DNA of 64,000 nt from positions 5,458-69,457 of the forward strand of contig CADCJX010000012.1 of the NCBI GenBank assembly GCA_902801885.1. Direction: 5' to 3'. Positions 57,104 through 64,000 of this stretch are shown one piece after another. A program made the position numbers and the translations under genes. The notes under the pieces are model-generated. The model worked only from the letters and a program-made list of their open reading frames with translations, searched no databases and was not told where the DNA came from. Each line of letters begins with the position of its first letter. The first letter of the stretch is position 1. The stretch comes from an uncultured Bacteroidia bacterium (GTDB lineage: Bacteria; Bacteroidota; Bacteroidia; Bacteroidales; UBA932).

Positions 57104-58027
57104 ATGATTATGAATATGAAAGCTTTGATTTACAAGACTGTTGCAGTGGCCACTTTGACCATGGCTTCAGTATTCGGGTTTGCACAGACCCGTACTATCG
57201 AACATGATTTTTCTCCGTTCGACGCCATTGAAGCTTCCAACGGATTCAAGGTCTCCACTTCGGCCAGTGATTCCTACGGTGTCAAGCTTACAGTAGACGA
57301 TGCACTCGAAAGCTATGTCGAATGCTATGTCAAAGCCGGAACCCTCCACATCTCCCTGGATGACAAGAGTATTCCCAAAGACTTGAAGAGGCAGTACAAA
57401 GGTCGCAATTCAAGCGATCCTACACTTGTAGCGATTGTTTATTTGCCAACACTTAAATCATTAACCCTTAATGATGATTCGGAGTTTTTAAACTCACCAA
57501 ATTTCAGTGGCGAGTCATTTACTCTGGCCATGAACGGCACATCCAAGATCAACAACATGAAGGTTGTGGCTAAGGTTGTGAACATAAACCTCACCAAGAA
57601 TGCCAAGCTTACCGGAGCCAAGGTGACTTCCGAAGGTGACATTGCAATCAATGCTGACGGCAAGGTTGCCGTGGATATGGAATGTGCTGCGGAGAATCTT
57701 CTCATTTCAGCCTCCGGGTCGTCGGATCTTAATCTCAATGTGAAAGTCGAGAAAAAGGTGGATCAGGCAATCGCCGGTTCTTCAAAAACAACACTTTCCG
57801 GTTCATCGGAATCCCTTGTTGTCAATGGCAAGGCCATCTCATCCAAGATAGAGGCTGCTGGTCTGAAAGTAGCATCAGCCGTCCTGACAGTCACTGGTGC
57901 CGACGTCAATGTCTCTCCCACCGATAGCATTGAATTCGACCTGGGCAGGGGAAGCCAGGTGACTTATTCAGGAGATCCTGTCGTCAAGATTGCCAAGATT
58001 CAGAACGCAACAGTCATACATCAGTAA
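57104..58027 (+). CDS. DUF2807 (GIN domain) exported protein
   Basis: A 307-residue protein with a signal peptide ending VFGFAQ. The mature protein starts TRTIEHDFSPFDAIEASNGFKV, the DUF2807 start, and consists of beta-helix-like repeats (SGSSDLNLNVKV, ALTGAKVTSEGDI). The family is abundant in Bacteroidota; its function is not established. The ATG at 57104 is used, with in-frame alternatives at 57110 and 57116 that leave the signal intact. It overlaps the dipeptidase start by 1 nt. Confidence 0.85.
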   Translation: MIMNMKALIYKTVAVATLTMASVFGFAQTRTIEHDFSPFDAIEASNGFKVSTSASDSYGVKLTVDDALESYVECYVKAGTLHISLDDKSIPKDLKRQYKGRNSSDPTLVAIVYLPTLKSLTLNDDSEFLNSPNFSGESFTLAMNGTSKINNMKVVAKVVNINLTKNAKLTGAKVTSEGDIAINADGKVAVDMECAAENLLISASGSSDLNLNVKVEKKVDQAIAGSSKTTLSGSSESLVVNGKAISSKIEAAGLKVASAVLTVTGADVNVSPTDSIEFDLGRGSQVTYSGDPVVKIAKIQNATVIHQ

Positions 58028-58992
58028 TGTTTGTTCTTGATTCCCATTGTGATACGCCCACAATGATGATGCGTGGGCTGGACCTGGGCGCAGTGAAAGG
58101 CTGCGGTCATGTCGATATCGACAAGCTCAAAAGGGGAGGCGTTGATGCCTCCTTTTTTGCCTTGTACACCTCAGCTGAACTATCTCCTGACGAATCGACA
58201 AGGTACACCCTGGAGATGTTGGGAAAGATTTACGATGCCCTGGACGTCTACAAGGACAGCATAGCCCTGGCAACATCTCCATCCGAAGCCTTGCGAAATA
58301 AAGAAAATGGACTGATTTCCATATTCATAGGCATGGAAAACGGTTCTCCTATACAGAAGTCGCTTTCCCTTCTAAGGATGTATTATCGTTTCGGTGTCAT
58401 GTACATGACACTTACTCATAACGGGGACAACGAGATTGCAGATGCCGCGGCAGAGGGACATCGGTGGCATGGATTGAGCCCGTTCGGAAGGGAAGTGGTT
58501 GAAGAGATGAACCGCCTCGGAATGATTGTAGACGTCGCGCATGTCTCCGACGAGACATTCTACGATGTCATCAGATGCTCTAAGGCCCCGATTGTCTCCA
58601 CTCACTCTTGCTGCAGGGCCCTGGCAAGTCATCCCAGGAACATGACTGACGAGATGATCAGGACAATGGCGGACAGGGGAGGTGTCATCCAGATCAACTT
58701 CTATCCGGCATTCCTTTCTGACGCTTACCAGGAGAGGATGCCTTCGGTTAAAGACATAGCCGCCCACATCGACCATGCTGTCAAGGTCGGAGGGATTGAA
58801 CATGTAGGGATAGGAACCGATTACGATGGCATTGAAATCACGCCCGAAGGCATGGAAGACATTTCAAAGCTGCCGAAGATTTTCGACGAATTGACAATAA
58901 GAGGCTACACCGAAGACGAAATTGAGAAGATAGCAGGCGGAAATTTCATCAGAGTCTTTAACGAAGTGATTTCATGTTCGTTAGGGCAATAG
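58027..58992 (+). CDS. Membrane dipeptidase-like metalloenzyme (peptidase M19)
   Basis: A 321-residue member of the renal dipeptidase (M19) amidohydrolase fold. LDSHCDTPTMMM holds the HxD metal ligands, and VDVAHVSDETFYDVIRCSKAPIVSTHSCCRAL holds the following His ligands; VGIGTDYDGIE holds the terminal Asp. It cleaves dipeptides or D-amino-acid-containing substrates with two zinc ions. No signal peptide is seen, so it is probably cytosolic. It overlaps the DUF2807 gene by 1 nt. An inverted repeat follows after 18 nt. Confidence 0.92.
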   Translation: MFVLDSHCDTPTMMMRGLDLGAVKGCGHVDIDKLKRGGVDASFFALYTSAELSPDESTRYTLEMLGKIYDALDVYKDSIALATSPSEALRNKENGLISIFIGMENGSPIQKSLSLLRMYYRFGVMYMTLTHNGDNEIADAAAEGHRWHGLSPFGREVVEEMNRLGMIVDVAHVSDETFYDVIRCSKAPIVSTHSCCRALASHPRNMTDEMIRTMADRGGVIQINFYPAFLSDAYQERMPSVKDIAAHIDHAVKVGGIEHVGIGTDYDGIEITPEGMEDISKLPKIFDELTIRGYTEDEIEKIAGGNFIRVFNEVISCSLGQ

Positions 58993-59010
58993 TCCTGCCT
59001 GATAATGATT

Positions 59011-59053
59011 TATGCAACATAAATGTTAATAGTTATAACACTTATGTTGCATA
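59011..59053. terminator. Bidirectional terminator-like hairpin between dipeptidase and cinA
   Basis: A perfect 12-bp inverted repeat, TATGCAACATAA (59011-59022) and TTATGTTGCATA (59042-59053), encloses 19 nt that can pair further (GTTA/TAAC). It lies between convergent stop codons, 18 nt and 9 nt from them. The stem is AT-rich with AT-rich flanks on both sides. Confidence 0.6.
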
Positions 59054-59062
59054 TATTATTTA

Positions 59063-60334
59063 TTAATGTTTTAAGTCATTCAGCACAAATAGACGGAGAG
59101 CATCGATTGCAGCTGACGAGAATCTCTCAATATTCGTCTTTCTGTCATTCTTGAAGACCTTTGTGAGGGTGGTGGTACCGTTAGGACCGGAGAGCCCGAT
59201 CCACACAGTTCCGACTGGGTTCCTGTCATCACCGCCAGGGCCTGCCAGACCTGTAGTGGCCACCGCATAGGTACTGCCTGTCAGCTTCCGGACTCCGTCG
59301 GCCATTGCGGCTGCAACTTCGGAACTGACGACTCCATAGGATATGATATCGTCCGGATGAACATCAAGTACCCTTTGCTTGACCGCTATTGCATAAGAGG
59401 TCACCGAGCCGAGAAAATATTCAGAAGCACCCGGAACGGAGGTTATCAAGGATGCTATCATGCCTCCTGTGCAGGATTCTGCCGCGCTGATAGTCATTCC
59501 AGTGCCTCTGAATAGGGATCCAAGCGCATTCTGAAGAGTGTCGTCCTGGTAGGAATAGATCATATCGCCAAGGATGGGACGAAGTTTTGCAAACTCCTCA
59601 TCTATGCGTTTTTCCTCTTCTTCACGGTTCCCGCCATAGATGGAAAGCCTGAGCCTGACACCAGTTAGCTGATTGGGGAGGTAGGCGAGATGCATGTCGG
59701 ATGGAAGATTGTCCTCCCAATCCTCTATCTTCTTCGAAAGTGCGGATTCAGCCATGCCGGAGACCATGATACACTTATGGAATATGTCTGAAAGGGGATT
59801 GTGCGACTTAATGTCGCTGACCACGTCCGGCAAGGCTCCAATAGCCTCAAAAGGCACTCCTGGAAGTGAATATAAGGTCGCCGGGTGGCCGAATCTCTCT
59901 TCAGGGAAACGGAAGACCATGACCGGGGCGGTTCCTTTCTGGTTGGGGATAACCTCACAAGTGTCAGGGACAAGTGCCTGAGCCCTGTTGATGTCAAGCA
60001 CGTCAAGGCCGCGGGCTTTAAGAATCCTGTGTACGATCTCGAGCTGGGGCTCGTTCATAACATATCCCTTGCTGCCGGAAAGTTCAGCAAGGGCGGCTTT
60101 GGTGATGTCGTCCTTGGTTGGACCAAGACCTCCGGTAGAAATAACTATCTGATTATGTTCCAACTCATTGCGAAGATTGTCTATGATTGTATCATGATCA
60201 TCGCCAATCGACAGCATACGGGTCACCATTACACCGTTTTCCTCGAGTGTCCTTGCAATTACGGATGAATTGGTGTCAAGGATCTGTCCTATCAAGATCT
60301 CGTCACCTATCGTACAGATTGAAGCCTGTGTCAT
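59063..60334 (-). CDS. cinA: CinA family protein (nicotinamide-nucleotide amidase with MoCF domain)
   Basis: A 423-residue protein. The N-terminal molybdopterin-binding-like domain has ICTIGDEILIGQILDTNS and VISTGGLGPTKDDITKAAL. The C-terminal PncC-type amidase domain has SAAESCTGGMIASLITSVPG and YAVATTGLAGPGGDDRNPVG. CinA proteins handle damaged nicotinamide nucleotides or competence. Its ATG shares 1 nt with the pyrD stop, and so it is the second gene of a pyrD-cinA unit. Confidence 0.92.
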   Translation of the reverse strand: MTQASICTIGDEILIGQILDTNSSVIARTLEENGVMVTRMLSIGDDHDTIIDNLRNELEHNQIVISTGGLGPTKDDITKAALAELSGSKGYVMNEPQLEIVHRILKARGLDVLDINRAQALVPDTCEVIPNQKGTAPVMVFRFPEERFGHPATLYSLPGVPFEAIGALPDVVSDIKSHNPLSDIFHKCIMVSGMAESALSKKIEDWEDNLPSDMHLAYLPNQLTGVRLRLSIYGGNREEEEKRIDEEFAKLRPILGDMIYSYQDDTLQNALGSLFRGTGMTISAAESCTGGMIASLITSVPGASEYFLGSVTSYAIAVKQRVLDVHPDDIISYGVVSSEVAAAMADGVRKLTGSTYAVATTGLAGPGGDDRNPVGTVWIGLSGPNGTTTLTKVFKNDRKTNIERFSSAAIDALRLFVLNDLKH

Positions 60335-61362
60335 TATTTTAAATTCTTGAGTATGTTTTTCACTGCGCTGGGGCCCTCATAAACGAAACCAGTGCAGATT
60401 TCTATCAGCGATGCACCAGCCTGCAGCATCTGGGTTGCCTGGTCGGCATTCATTATGCCACCGACACCGATCACCGGGAGACGTCCTTCTGTCTTGTCAT
60501 GGATGTAGCGTACCAATGCCAGGCTGCGCTCGAAGAGAGGTGCTCCGGACAAGCCTCCGTTACCGATCTTTTCAACTTTTTCGCGGGGTGTTGTCAGGCC
60601 CTCACGTGAAGTGGTGGTGTTTCCGGCCACGATTCCGTCGATTCCTGAGATCAGGCAGTAGTTCAGGATCTCGTCCAGTTCCTCATGAGGGATGTCAGGG
60701 GAGACCTTGACCAGAAGTGGCTTGTAGGTGTCGTAGCAGACCCTCAGGTCCAGGAGTGGATCAACTAGATCAGAAAGGTAGGAAACGTCCTGTAGGTGCT
60801 GCAAACCCTCTACATTCGGGCATGAGACGTTGATAGTGAACATGTCCACGAAATCGTAGAGATACGAAAACGCCTTCTTGTAGTCATTTACGATGTCTGC
60901 TTCTGAAGCAGAGGAACTGTTCTTTGCAATGCTGGCACAGATAATGGTCCTGGGAGGGTCGGACTTGATCCGGTTTATGGCATGCAGCATTCCCTTGTTA
61001 TTGATTCCCATCCTGTTTATCAGGGCCCTGTCCTGGGGAAGGCGGAATAGCCTGGGACGTGGATTGCCATCCTGTGGCTCAGGCGTCAGGGAACCTATCT
61101 CAATGAAGGAAAAACCGAACCAGGCAAGCTCATTATAATGGTCTCCATTCTTGTCTATTCCGGCTGCAAGACCAACCGGATTGGGGAATTCCAGTCCGAA
61201 CAGATTGCGCCTCAGAGAAGGATCGTCATACTTGAAAAATAACCTCAAGGCTTTCCCCAGGAGAGGGATCCTGCGGGCTACACCAAGCATCCGGAGGGTG
61301 ATGTTGTGTACACGTTCCGGTGAAAGCTTGAACAGAATGGGACGGATAAGCTGCTTGTACAT
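60334..61362 (-). CDS. pyrD: Dihydroorotate dehydrogenase, class 2 layout
   Basis: A 342-residue enzyme with an N-terminal amphipathic helix (about residues 1-40) for membrane contact, followed by the barrel: NPVGLAAGIDKNG, IEIGSLTPEPQDGNPRPRLFRL, VSCPNVEGLQ, VKVSPDI and GNGGLSGAPL. Length and N-terminus are class 2 (quinone-dependent). However the motif VSCPN has Cys where well-known class 2 enzymes have Ser as catalytic base. The ATG at 61362 is preferred to a GTG 6 nt upstream. A -7 box ends 5 nt before the ATG. Confidence 0.92.
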   Translation of the reverse strand: MYKQLIRPILFKLSPERVHNITLRMLGVARRIPLLGKALRLFFKYDDPSLRRNLFGLEFPNPVGLAAGIDKNGDHYNELAWFGFSFIEIGSLTPEPQDGNPRPRLFRLPQDRALINRMGINNKGMLHAINRIKSDPPRTIICASIAKNSSSASEADIVNDYKKAFSYLYDFVDMFTINVSCPNVEGLQHLQDVSYLSDLVDPLLDLRVCYDTYKPLLVKVSPDIPHEELDEILNYCLISGIDGIVAGNTTTSREGLTTPREKVEKIGNGGLSGAPLFERSLALVRYIHDKTEGRLPVIGVGGIMNADQATQMLQAGASLIEICTGFVYEGPSAVKNILKNLK

Positions 61363-61367
61363 GAGCA

Positions 61368-61375
61368 CAAATATA
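61368..61375 (-). promoter_or_regulatory. -7 promoter box for pyrD
   Basis: Minus-strand TATATTTG in the 17-nt gap after the XRE gene, ending 5 nt before the ATG at 61362. It suggests a nearly leaderless transcript separate from that of the regulator. Confidence 0.5.
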
Positions 61376-61379
61376 GCAT

Positions 61380-61733
61380 TTACTCGAATTCTTTGAAAGT
61401 CCCGTTGTCAAAGAATATGACAACCTTTGTAATACGCGGCGAGCCGGCCCTCGGAACATCGGGAGCCTGCTCCGGTGCGGCGTCAGGTCCTGGGATCTGT
61501 TCCTGGAATGTATCGACCGGTATGTCCTTATACATACGTCCGCGGCCGCTGATCAACCATTCGAGGTTAAGGTGGGGAAATTCGCGTGCCATGCTCTCGA
61601 TGAAATCGAAACCTGGTTTGTTCCTGCCGGCAAGGATATGGGAAACGCTAGCCTTTGCGACACCGATCAATTCAGCGAATTGGGATTGAGTGATGTTCTC
61701 TGCATTAAGGAACTGTTGAAGGCGTTTGTTCAT
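61380..61733 (-). CDS. XRE-type helix-turn-helix regulator
   Basis: A 117-residue DNA-binding protein. MNKRLQQFLNAENITQSQFAELIGVAKASVSHILAGRNKPGFDFI (about residues 1-45) is a clear Cro/C1-type HTH, then LNLEWLISGRGRMY. The C-terminal half is Pro-rich with a final beta-strand. Bacteroidota have many such regulators of unknown role. A short inverted repeat sits 11 nt before its start and may be its operator. It has its own -7 box. Confidence 0.85.
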   Translation of the reverse strand: MNKRLQQFLNAENITQSQFAELIGVAKASVSHILAGRNKPGFDFIESMAREFPHLNLEWLISGRGRMYKDIPVDTFQEQIPGPDAAPEQAPDVPRAGSPRITKVVIFFDNGTFKEFE

Positions 61734-61743
61734 GGCATTGAGG

Positions 61744-61759
61744 TTTGTTTACAAATTTA
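61744..61759 (-). promoter_or_regulatory. Promoter box and candidate operator for the XRE gene
   Basis: Minus-strand TAAATTTG at 61752-61759 matches TAnnTTTG (18 nt before the ATG). It overlaps the palindrome TTTGTTTACAAA (61744-61755), a plausible site for the XRE protein itself. Confidence 0.45.
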
Positions 61760-62127
61760 ACAAATAAATTCGTAACAACACAATGCATTTGGCATGTTAC
61801 AGAAGTTAAATAGCTTTGTTAATAGCCGTAAATAATCTAAATATTAATTTAGCTAAACGAACATAACTATCTGAACATTAGTATAATAATTATCAAAAAT
61901 CAGTTCATATGGCTAATTATTGAGAGTTCAGGGTAGTGAGTTTACTCGATATTGTTATATCAATGTTTTAATTAAATACGATAATTATCTGATAATACGT
62001 TAATTGCATATATGATAACATTATGATTATTAAAACTAATTTTACAAATATAATCCCAACGCAAAAATTTGTGAAAATTTACAAATGTATACTGCTAGCC
62101 GCAGGAAAAACAGCATTAGGATGAGAA
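61760..62127. other. AT-rich intergenic stretch without recognised genes
   Basis: About 370 nt with high AT content and several imperfect inverted repeats (for example ATTATC with GATAAT near 61984-61996). No open frame of meaningful length, no tRNA, and no cluster of DnaA boxes (TTATCCACA) could be found. It separates the XRE gene from the divergent queA promoter. I see no defined feature in it. Confidence 0.5.
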
Positions 62128-62158
62128 TTTGAAATTCACGGAGTAAGGGTTAACTTTG
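62128..62158 (+). promoter_or_regulatory. Promoter for queA
   Basis: TTTG at 62128-62131 and TAACTTTG at 62151-62158 are separated by 19 nt, a near-perfect Bacteroidota promoter. The box ends 22 nt before the ATG at 62181. Confidence 0.75.
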
Positions 62159-62180
62159 CATCAGATTTTGAATTCTCGCG

Positions 62181-63407
62181 ATGATACCTATTATTCACAT
62201 CGACGATTACAAATACGATCTTCCTGAAGGAAGAATCGCTAAATATCCCCTTCCCGAAAGGGATTCCTCAAAGTTGCTTCGCTACGAGGGAGGAAAAGTG
62301 GAAGAATACGTGTTCAAGGATATACCCGGATTGCTTCCGAAGGATTCCATGATGGTTTTCAACGAAACCAAGGTCGTACCTGCGCGTATGCATTTCCAGA
62401 GAGAATCCGGAGCCCATATCGAGATATTCTGCTTGGAACCGATAGATCCTCCGGAGTACAACACATCCTTCGCAGCTGTTGGGAAGTGTTCTTGGAAATG
62501 CGTTATCGGCAATGCAAAGAAATGGAAAGGTGATGTCCTATCGCTTTCCAATCCGGAAAATGACGTTTCCGTGTCGCAAATGGACCTGAAGGCGTCACTC
62601 ATTGAACGGGACGGCCAGACTGGCACTGTCGAGTTCAGATGGAACGGAGATTACCCTTTCTCGAGAGTCCTCGAGATATGCGGCACCATTCCTATTCCTC
62701 CATATCTCAACCGAGACACCGAGGCCATAGATCTTGAACGCTACCAAACCCTTTACGCCAAGATCAGAGGCTCAGTCGCCGCTCCGACTGCAGGCCTTCA
62801 TTTTACTACTAGGGTATTGGATGGAATCAAAGACAGAGGCATAGAAATCGACAATGTCTGCCTGCATGTCGGTGCTGGAACCTTCCTGCCTGTCAAGAGC
62901 CGCGATGTCTCTGAACATCCGATGCATCGGGAGCCTTTCGCCGTAAGCCTAGATCTGCTCAGGAAACTGAGAGACAAGAAAACCAGCCTTATAGCTGTGG
63001 GAACCACATCGGTCAGGACACTCGAATCACTTTACTATGTCGGTGTCAGCTGTATCGAGGATGGATGTCCTTCCGATGTCCGCCAATGGGCCCCTTATGA
63101 CAGGGACTATCCCTATTCGACGGAAGAAGCGATTGATGCCATAATCAAATACCTGGAAGACAATGGAATGACCGAACTAAGGGCGGGAACGAGGATCATC
63201 ATTGTACCTGGCTTCAAATTCCGTCTCGTAGATGTCCTCGTCACCAATTTCCATCAGCCGGAAAGCACCTTGATCCTGCTTATCTCGGCATTCGTCGGAG
63301 GCGACTGGAAGACAATCTATGACTATGCCCTGCAGCACGACTTCCGTTTCCTGAGTTACGGCGACAGCTCGTTACTTTTCCGCAGCGATATTGCTATTGG
63401 CTCATAA
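62181..63407 (+). CDS. queA: S-adenosylmethionine:tRNA ribosyltransferase-isomerase
   Basis: A 408-residue enzyme that adds the epoxycyclopentane unit to 7-deazaguanine in tRNA during queuosine synthesis. Signatures include YDLPEGRIAKYPLPERDSSKLL, VFNETKVVPARMHFQRESG, IPIPPYLNRDTEAID, GSVAAPTAGLHFT, HVGAGTFLPVKSRDV and LVTNFHQPESTLILLISAF. Length is longer than in Enterobacteria but usual for Bacteroidota. The promoter is ideal, and the next gene's promoter lies at its 3' end. Confidence 0.95.
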   Translation: MIPIIHIDDYKYDLPEGRIAKYPLPERDSSKLLRYEGGKVEEYVFKDIPGLLPKDSMMVFNETKVVPARMHFQRESGAHIEIFCLEPIDPPEYNTSFAAVGKCSWKCVIGNAKKWKGDVLSLSNPENDVSVSQMDLKASLIERDGQTGTVEFRWNGDYPFSRVLEICGTIPIPPYLNRDTEAIDLERYQTLYAKIRGSVAAPTAGLHFTTRVLDGIKDRGIEIDNVCLHVGAGTFLPVKSRDVSEHPMHREPFAVSLDLLRKLRDKKTSLIAVGTTSVRTLESLYYVGVSCIEDGCPSDVRQWAPYDRDYPYSTEEAIDAIIKYLEDNGMTELRAGTRIIIVPGFKFRLVDVLVTNFHQPESTLILLISAFVGGDWKTIYDYALQHDFRFLSYGDSSLLFRSDIAIGS

Positions 63408-63420
63408 TTTGTTAAATTTG
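63391..63420 (+). promoter_or_regulatory. Promoter for the acyltransferase gene
   Basis: TTG at 63391-63393 and TAAATTTG at 63413-63420 are 19 nt apart. The -33 element lies inside the end of queA. The ATG at 63447 follows the box by 26 nt. Confidence 0.65.
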
Positions 63421-63446
63421 TCTTTCAGACAAAAAATCACCGAAAG

Positions 63447-64000
63447 ATGGTTGAAACATCCGAATTTGAAAGCATTTGTCCCTATAATGACGAGGAAGCT
63501 GTAGCGGCTCTTAACAAAGTCGCCAACCACCCCGCCGTCCTGGCGATTTCAGAATATCTTTTCCCTGACCAGCCGGTCACCTATCTTCGCAACGCCTTGA
63601 AGTCCGTCCGGAGCATAGACGAGTTTCAGGAGGTTGTGATGAACGATGCCGTGACCTGGTGCATAGACCACACTGTCCACAACTTCTCCTACGATGGCAT
63701 CAGCTACATCAAGGGGATAAAGGGCAAGTTCCTGGCCATGTCCAACCACAGGGACATCATCCTCGATCCGGCCATAACCCAGTTGGTCTTCTACCGTAAC
63801 GGAATCCCGATGACCGAGATCTGCGTCGGTGACAACCTCATCAAGCAGAGCAAGACAGTCGAGTACCTGCTGCGTTCCAACAGGATGATAAAGGTCATAC
63901 GAGGTATCTCCGCCAGGGACCTCTACCTTTCGTCGCAGATGCTTTCCCGTTATATCCGCCAGACCATCACTTCCGGAAAGGCATCCATCTGGCTGGCCCA
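63447..64000 (+). CDS. 1-acyl-glycerol-3-phosphate acyltransferase-like protein (partial, cut by the window end)
   Basis: An open frame from the ATG at 63447 to the window edge (184 residues). It begins MVETSEFESICPYNDEEAVAAL and contains FLAMSNHRDIILDPAI, a variant of the H-x4-D acyltransferase motif common in Bacteroidota PlsC-type proteins, then IKQSKTVEYLLRSNRM. The 3' end is not in the window. It should acylate a phospholipid precursor in the membrane, but lysophospholipid or other acceptors are possible. Confidence 0.78.
   Translation, partial: MVETSEFESICPYNDEEAVAALNKVANHPAVLAISEYLFPDQPVTYLRNALKSVRSIDEFQEVVMNDAVTWCIDHTVHNFSYDGISYIKGIKGKFLAMSNHRDIILDPAITQLVFYRNGIPMTEICVGDNLIKQSKTVEYLLRSNRMIKVIRGISARDLYLSSQMLSRYIRQTITSGKASIWLA

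Noticed and set aside
61760-62127. AT-rich gap as a replication origin
   Set aside because: No cluster of TTATCCACA-type DnaA boxes and no dnaA, dnaN or gidA gene nearby.
1-64000. CRISPR array, tRNA genes, transposase or prophage
   Set aside because: No regularly spaced direct repeats, no cloverleaf-like sequences, and no transposase, integrase or phage structural motifs were found on either strand.

Overview
The window reads as a chromosomal segment of an anaerobic member of the Bacteroidales (Bacteroidota). Three things support this. Recurrent promoter elements match the phylum's -7 box TAnnTTTG, several with a TTG or TTTG about 19-20 nt upstream. Several families typical of the phylum are present (DUF3276, DUF4252, DUF5606, DUF3467, a long NusB, a TonB-dependent receptor behind a TPP riboswitch, a Ser-type sulfatase). 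The energy genes are anaerobic (IorAB, GlpABC). The genus cannot be fixed from the sequence alone.

Layout. 1-17.3 kb is a surface-polysaccharide locus: the end of a membrane protein, a GT32-like transferase, an EpsG-type polymerase, GT2 and GT4 transferases, an IspD/TarI-like cytidylyltransferase with a LicD transferase, and then a GNAT acetyltransferase, a PglC-like initiating phosphosugar transferase, a DegT aminotransferase, a nucleotidyltransferase-fold protein and a CapD-type dehydratase. The last set (minus the nucleotidyltransferase) is the gene complement for making and loading a 4-amino- or 4-acetamido-6-deoxy sugar. The first 7.7 kb is clearly more AT-rich than what follows. A frameshifted ATPase gene and a Ser-type sulfatase interrupt the locus.

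17.5-22.4 kb is a four-gene unit (iorA, iorB, aminotransferase, CoA-transferase) that would ferment amino acids, probably aromatic ones, to organic acids with energy recovery. 22.4-25 kb is an opposite-strand operon with an ECF sigma factor, a small membrane protein that is a candidate anti-sigma factor, and three small exported proteins of DUF4252 type. Near-identical hairpins bound it. 25-29.5 kb carries nadE, a small membrane protein, purine nucleoside phosphorylase and an MTA/SAH deaminase. 29.5-32.8 kb carries three exported proteins (an isomerase-like lipoprotein, a DUF1080 lipoprotein and a Tat-exported Gfo/Idh/MocA oxidoreductase) that look like a periplasmic 3-keto-glycoside pathway.

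33-38 kb is conserved housekeeping (nusB, yajC, ybbR, coaE, DUF5606, rimO). 38.9-43.1 kb is glpABC. RNase P RNA follows, then a glutaminyl cyclase lipoprotein, and a TPP riboswitch ahead of a TonB-dependent receptor. 46.8-64 kb is mixed housekeeping: CNNM-type protein, dtd, a LysM esterase, maf, kdsC, valS, a thioesterase, tatA, tatC, an ABC-F protein, an M19 dipeptidase, cinA, pyrD, an XRE regulator, queA and the start of an acyltransferase.

The most unusual signals are: (1) a dispersed short palindromic element found between genes and also in frame inside two polysaccharide genes; (2) the aryl-acid fermentation unit; (3) the exported 3-keto-glycoside set; (4) an ECF operon whose promoter carries a perfect 16-bp palindrome; (5) four promoters whose -7 box sits only 4-5 nt before the start codon, suggesting leaderless transcripts. 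No CRISPR array, tRNA, transposase or phage gene was seen.
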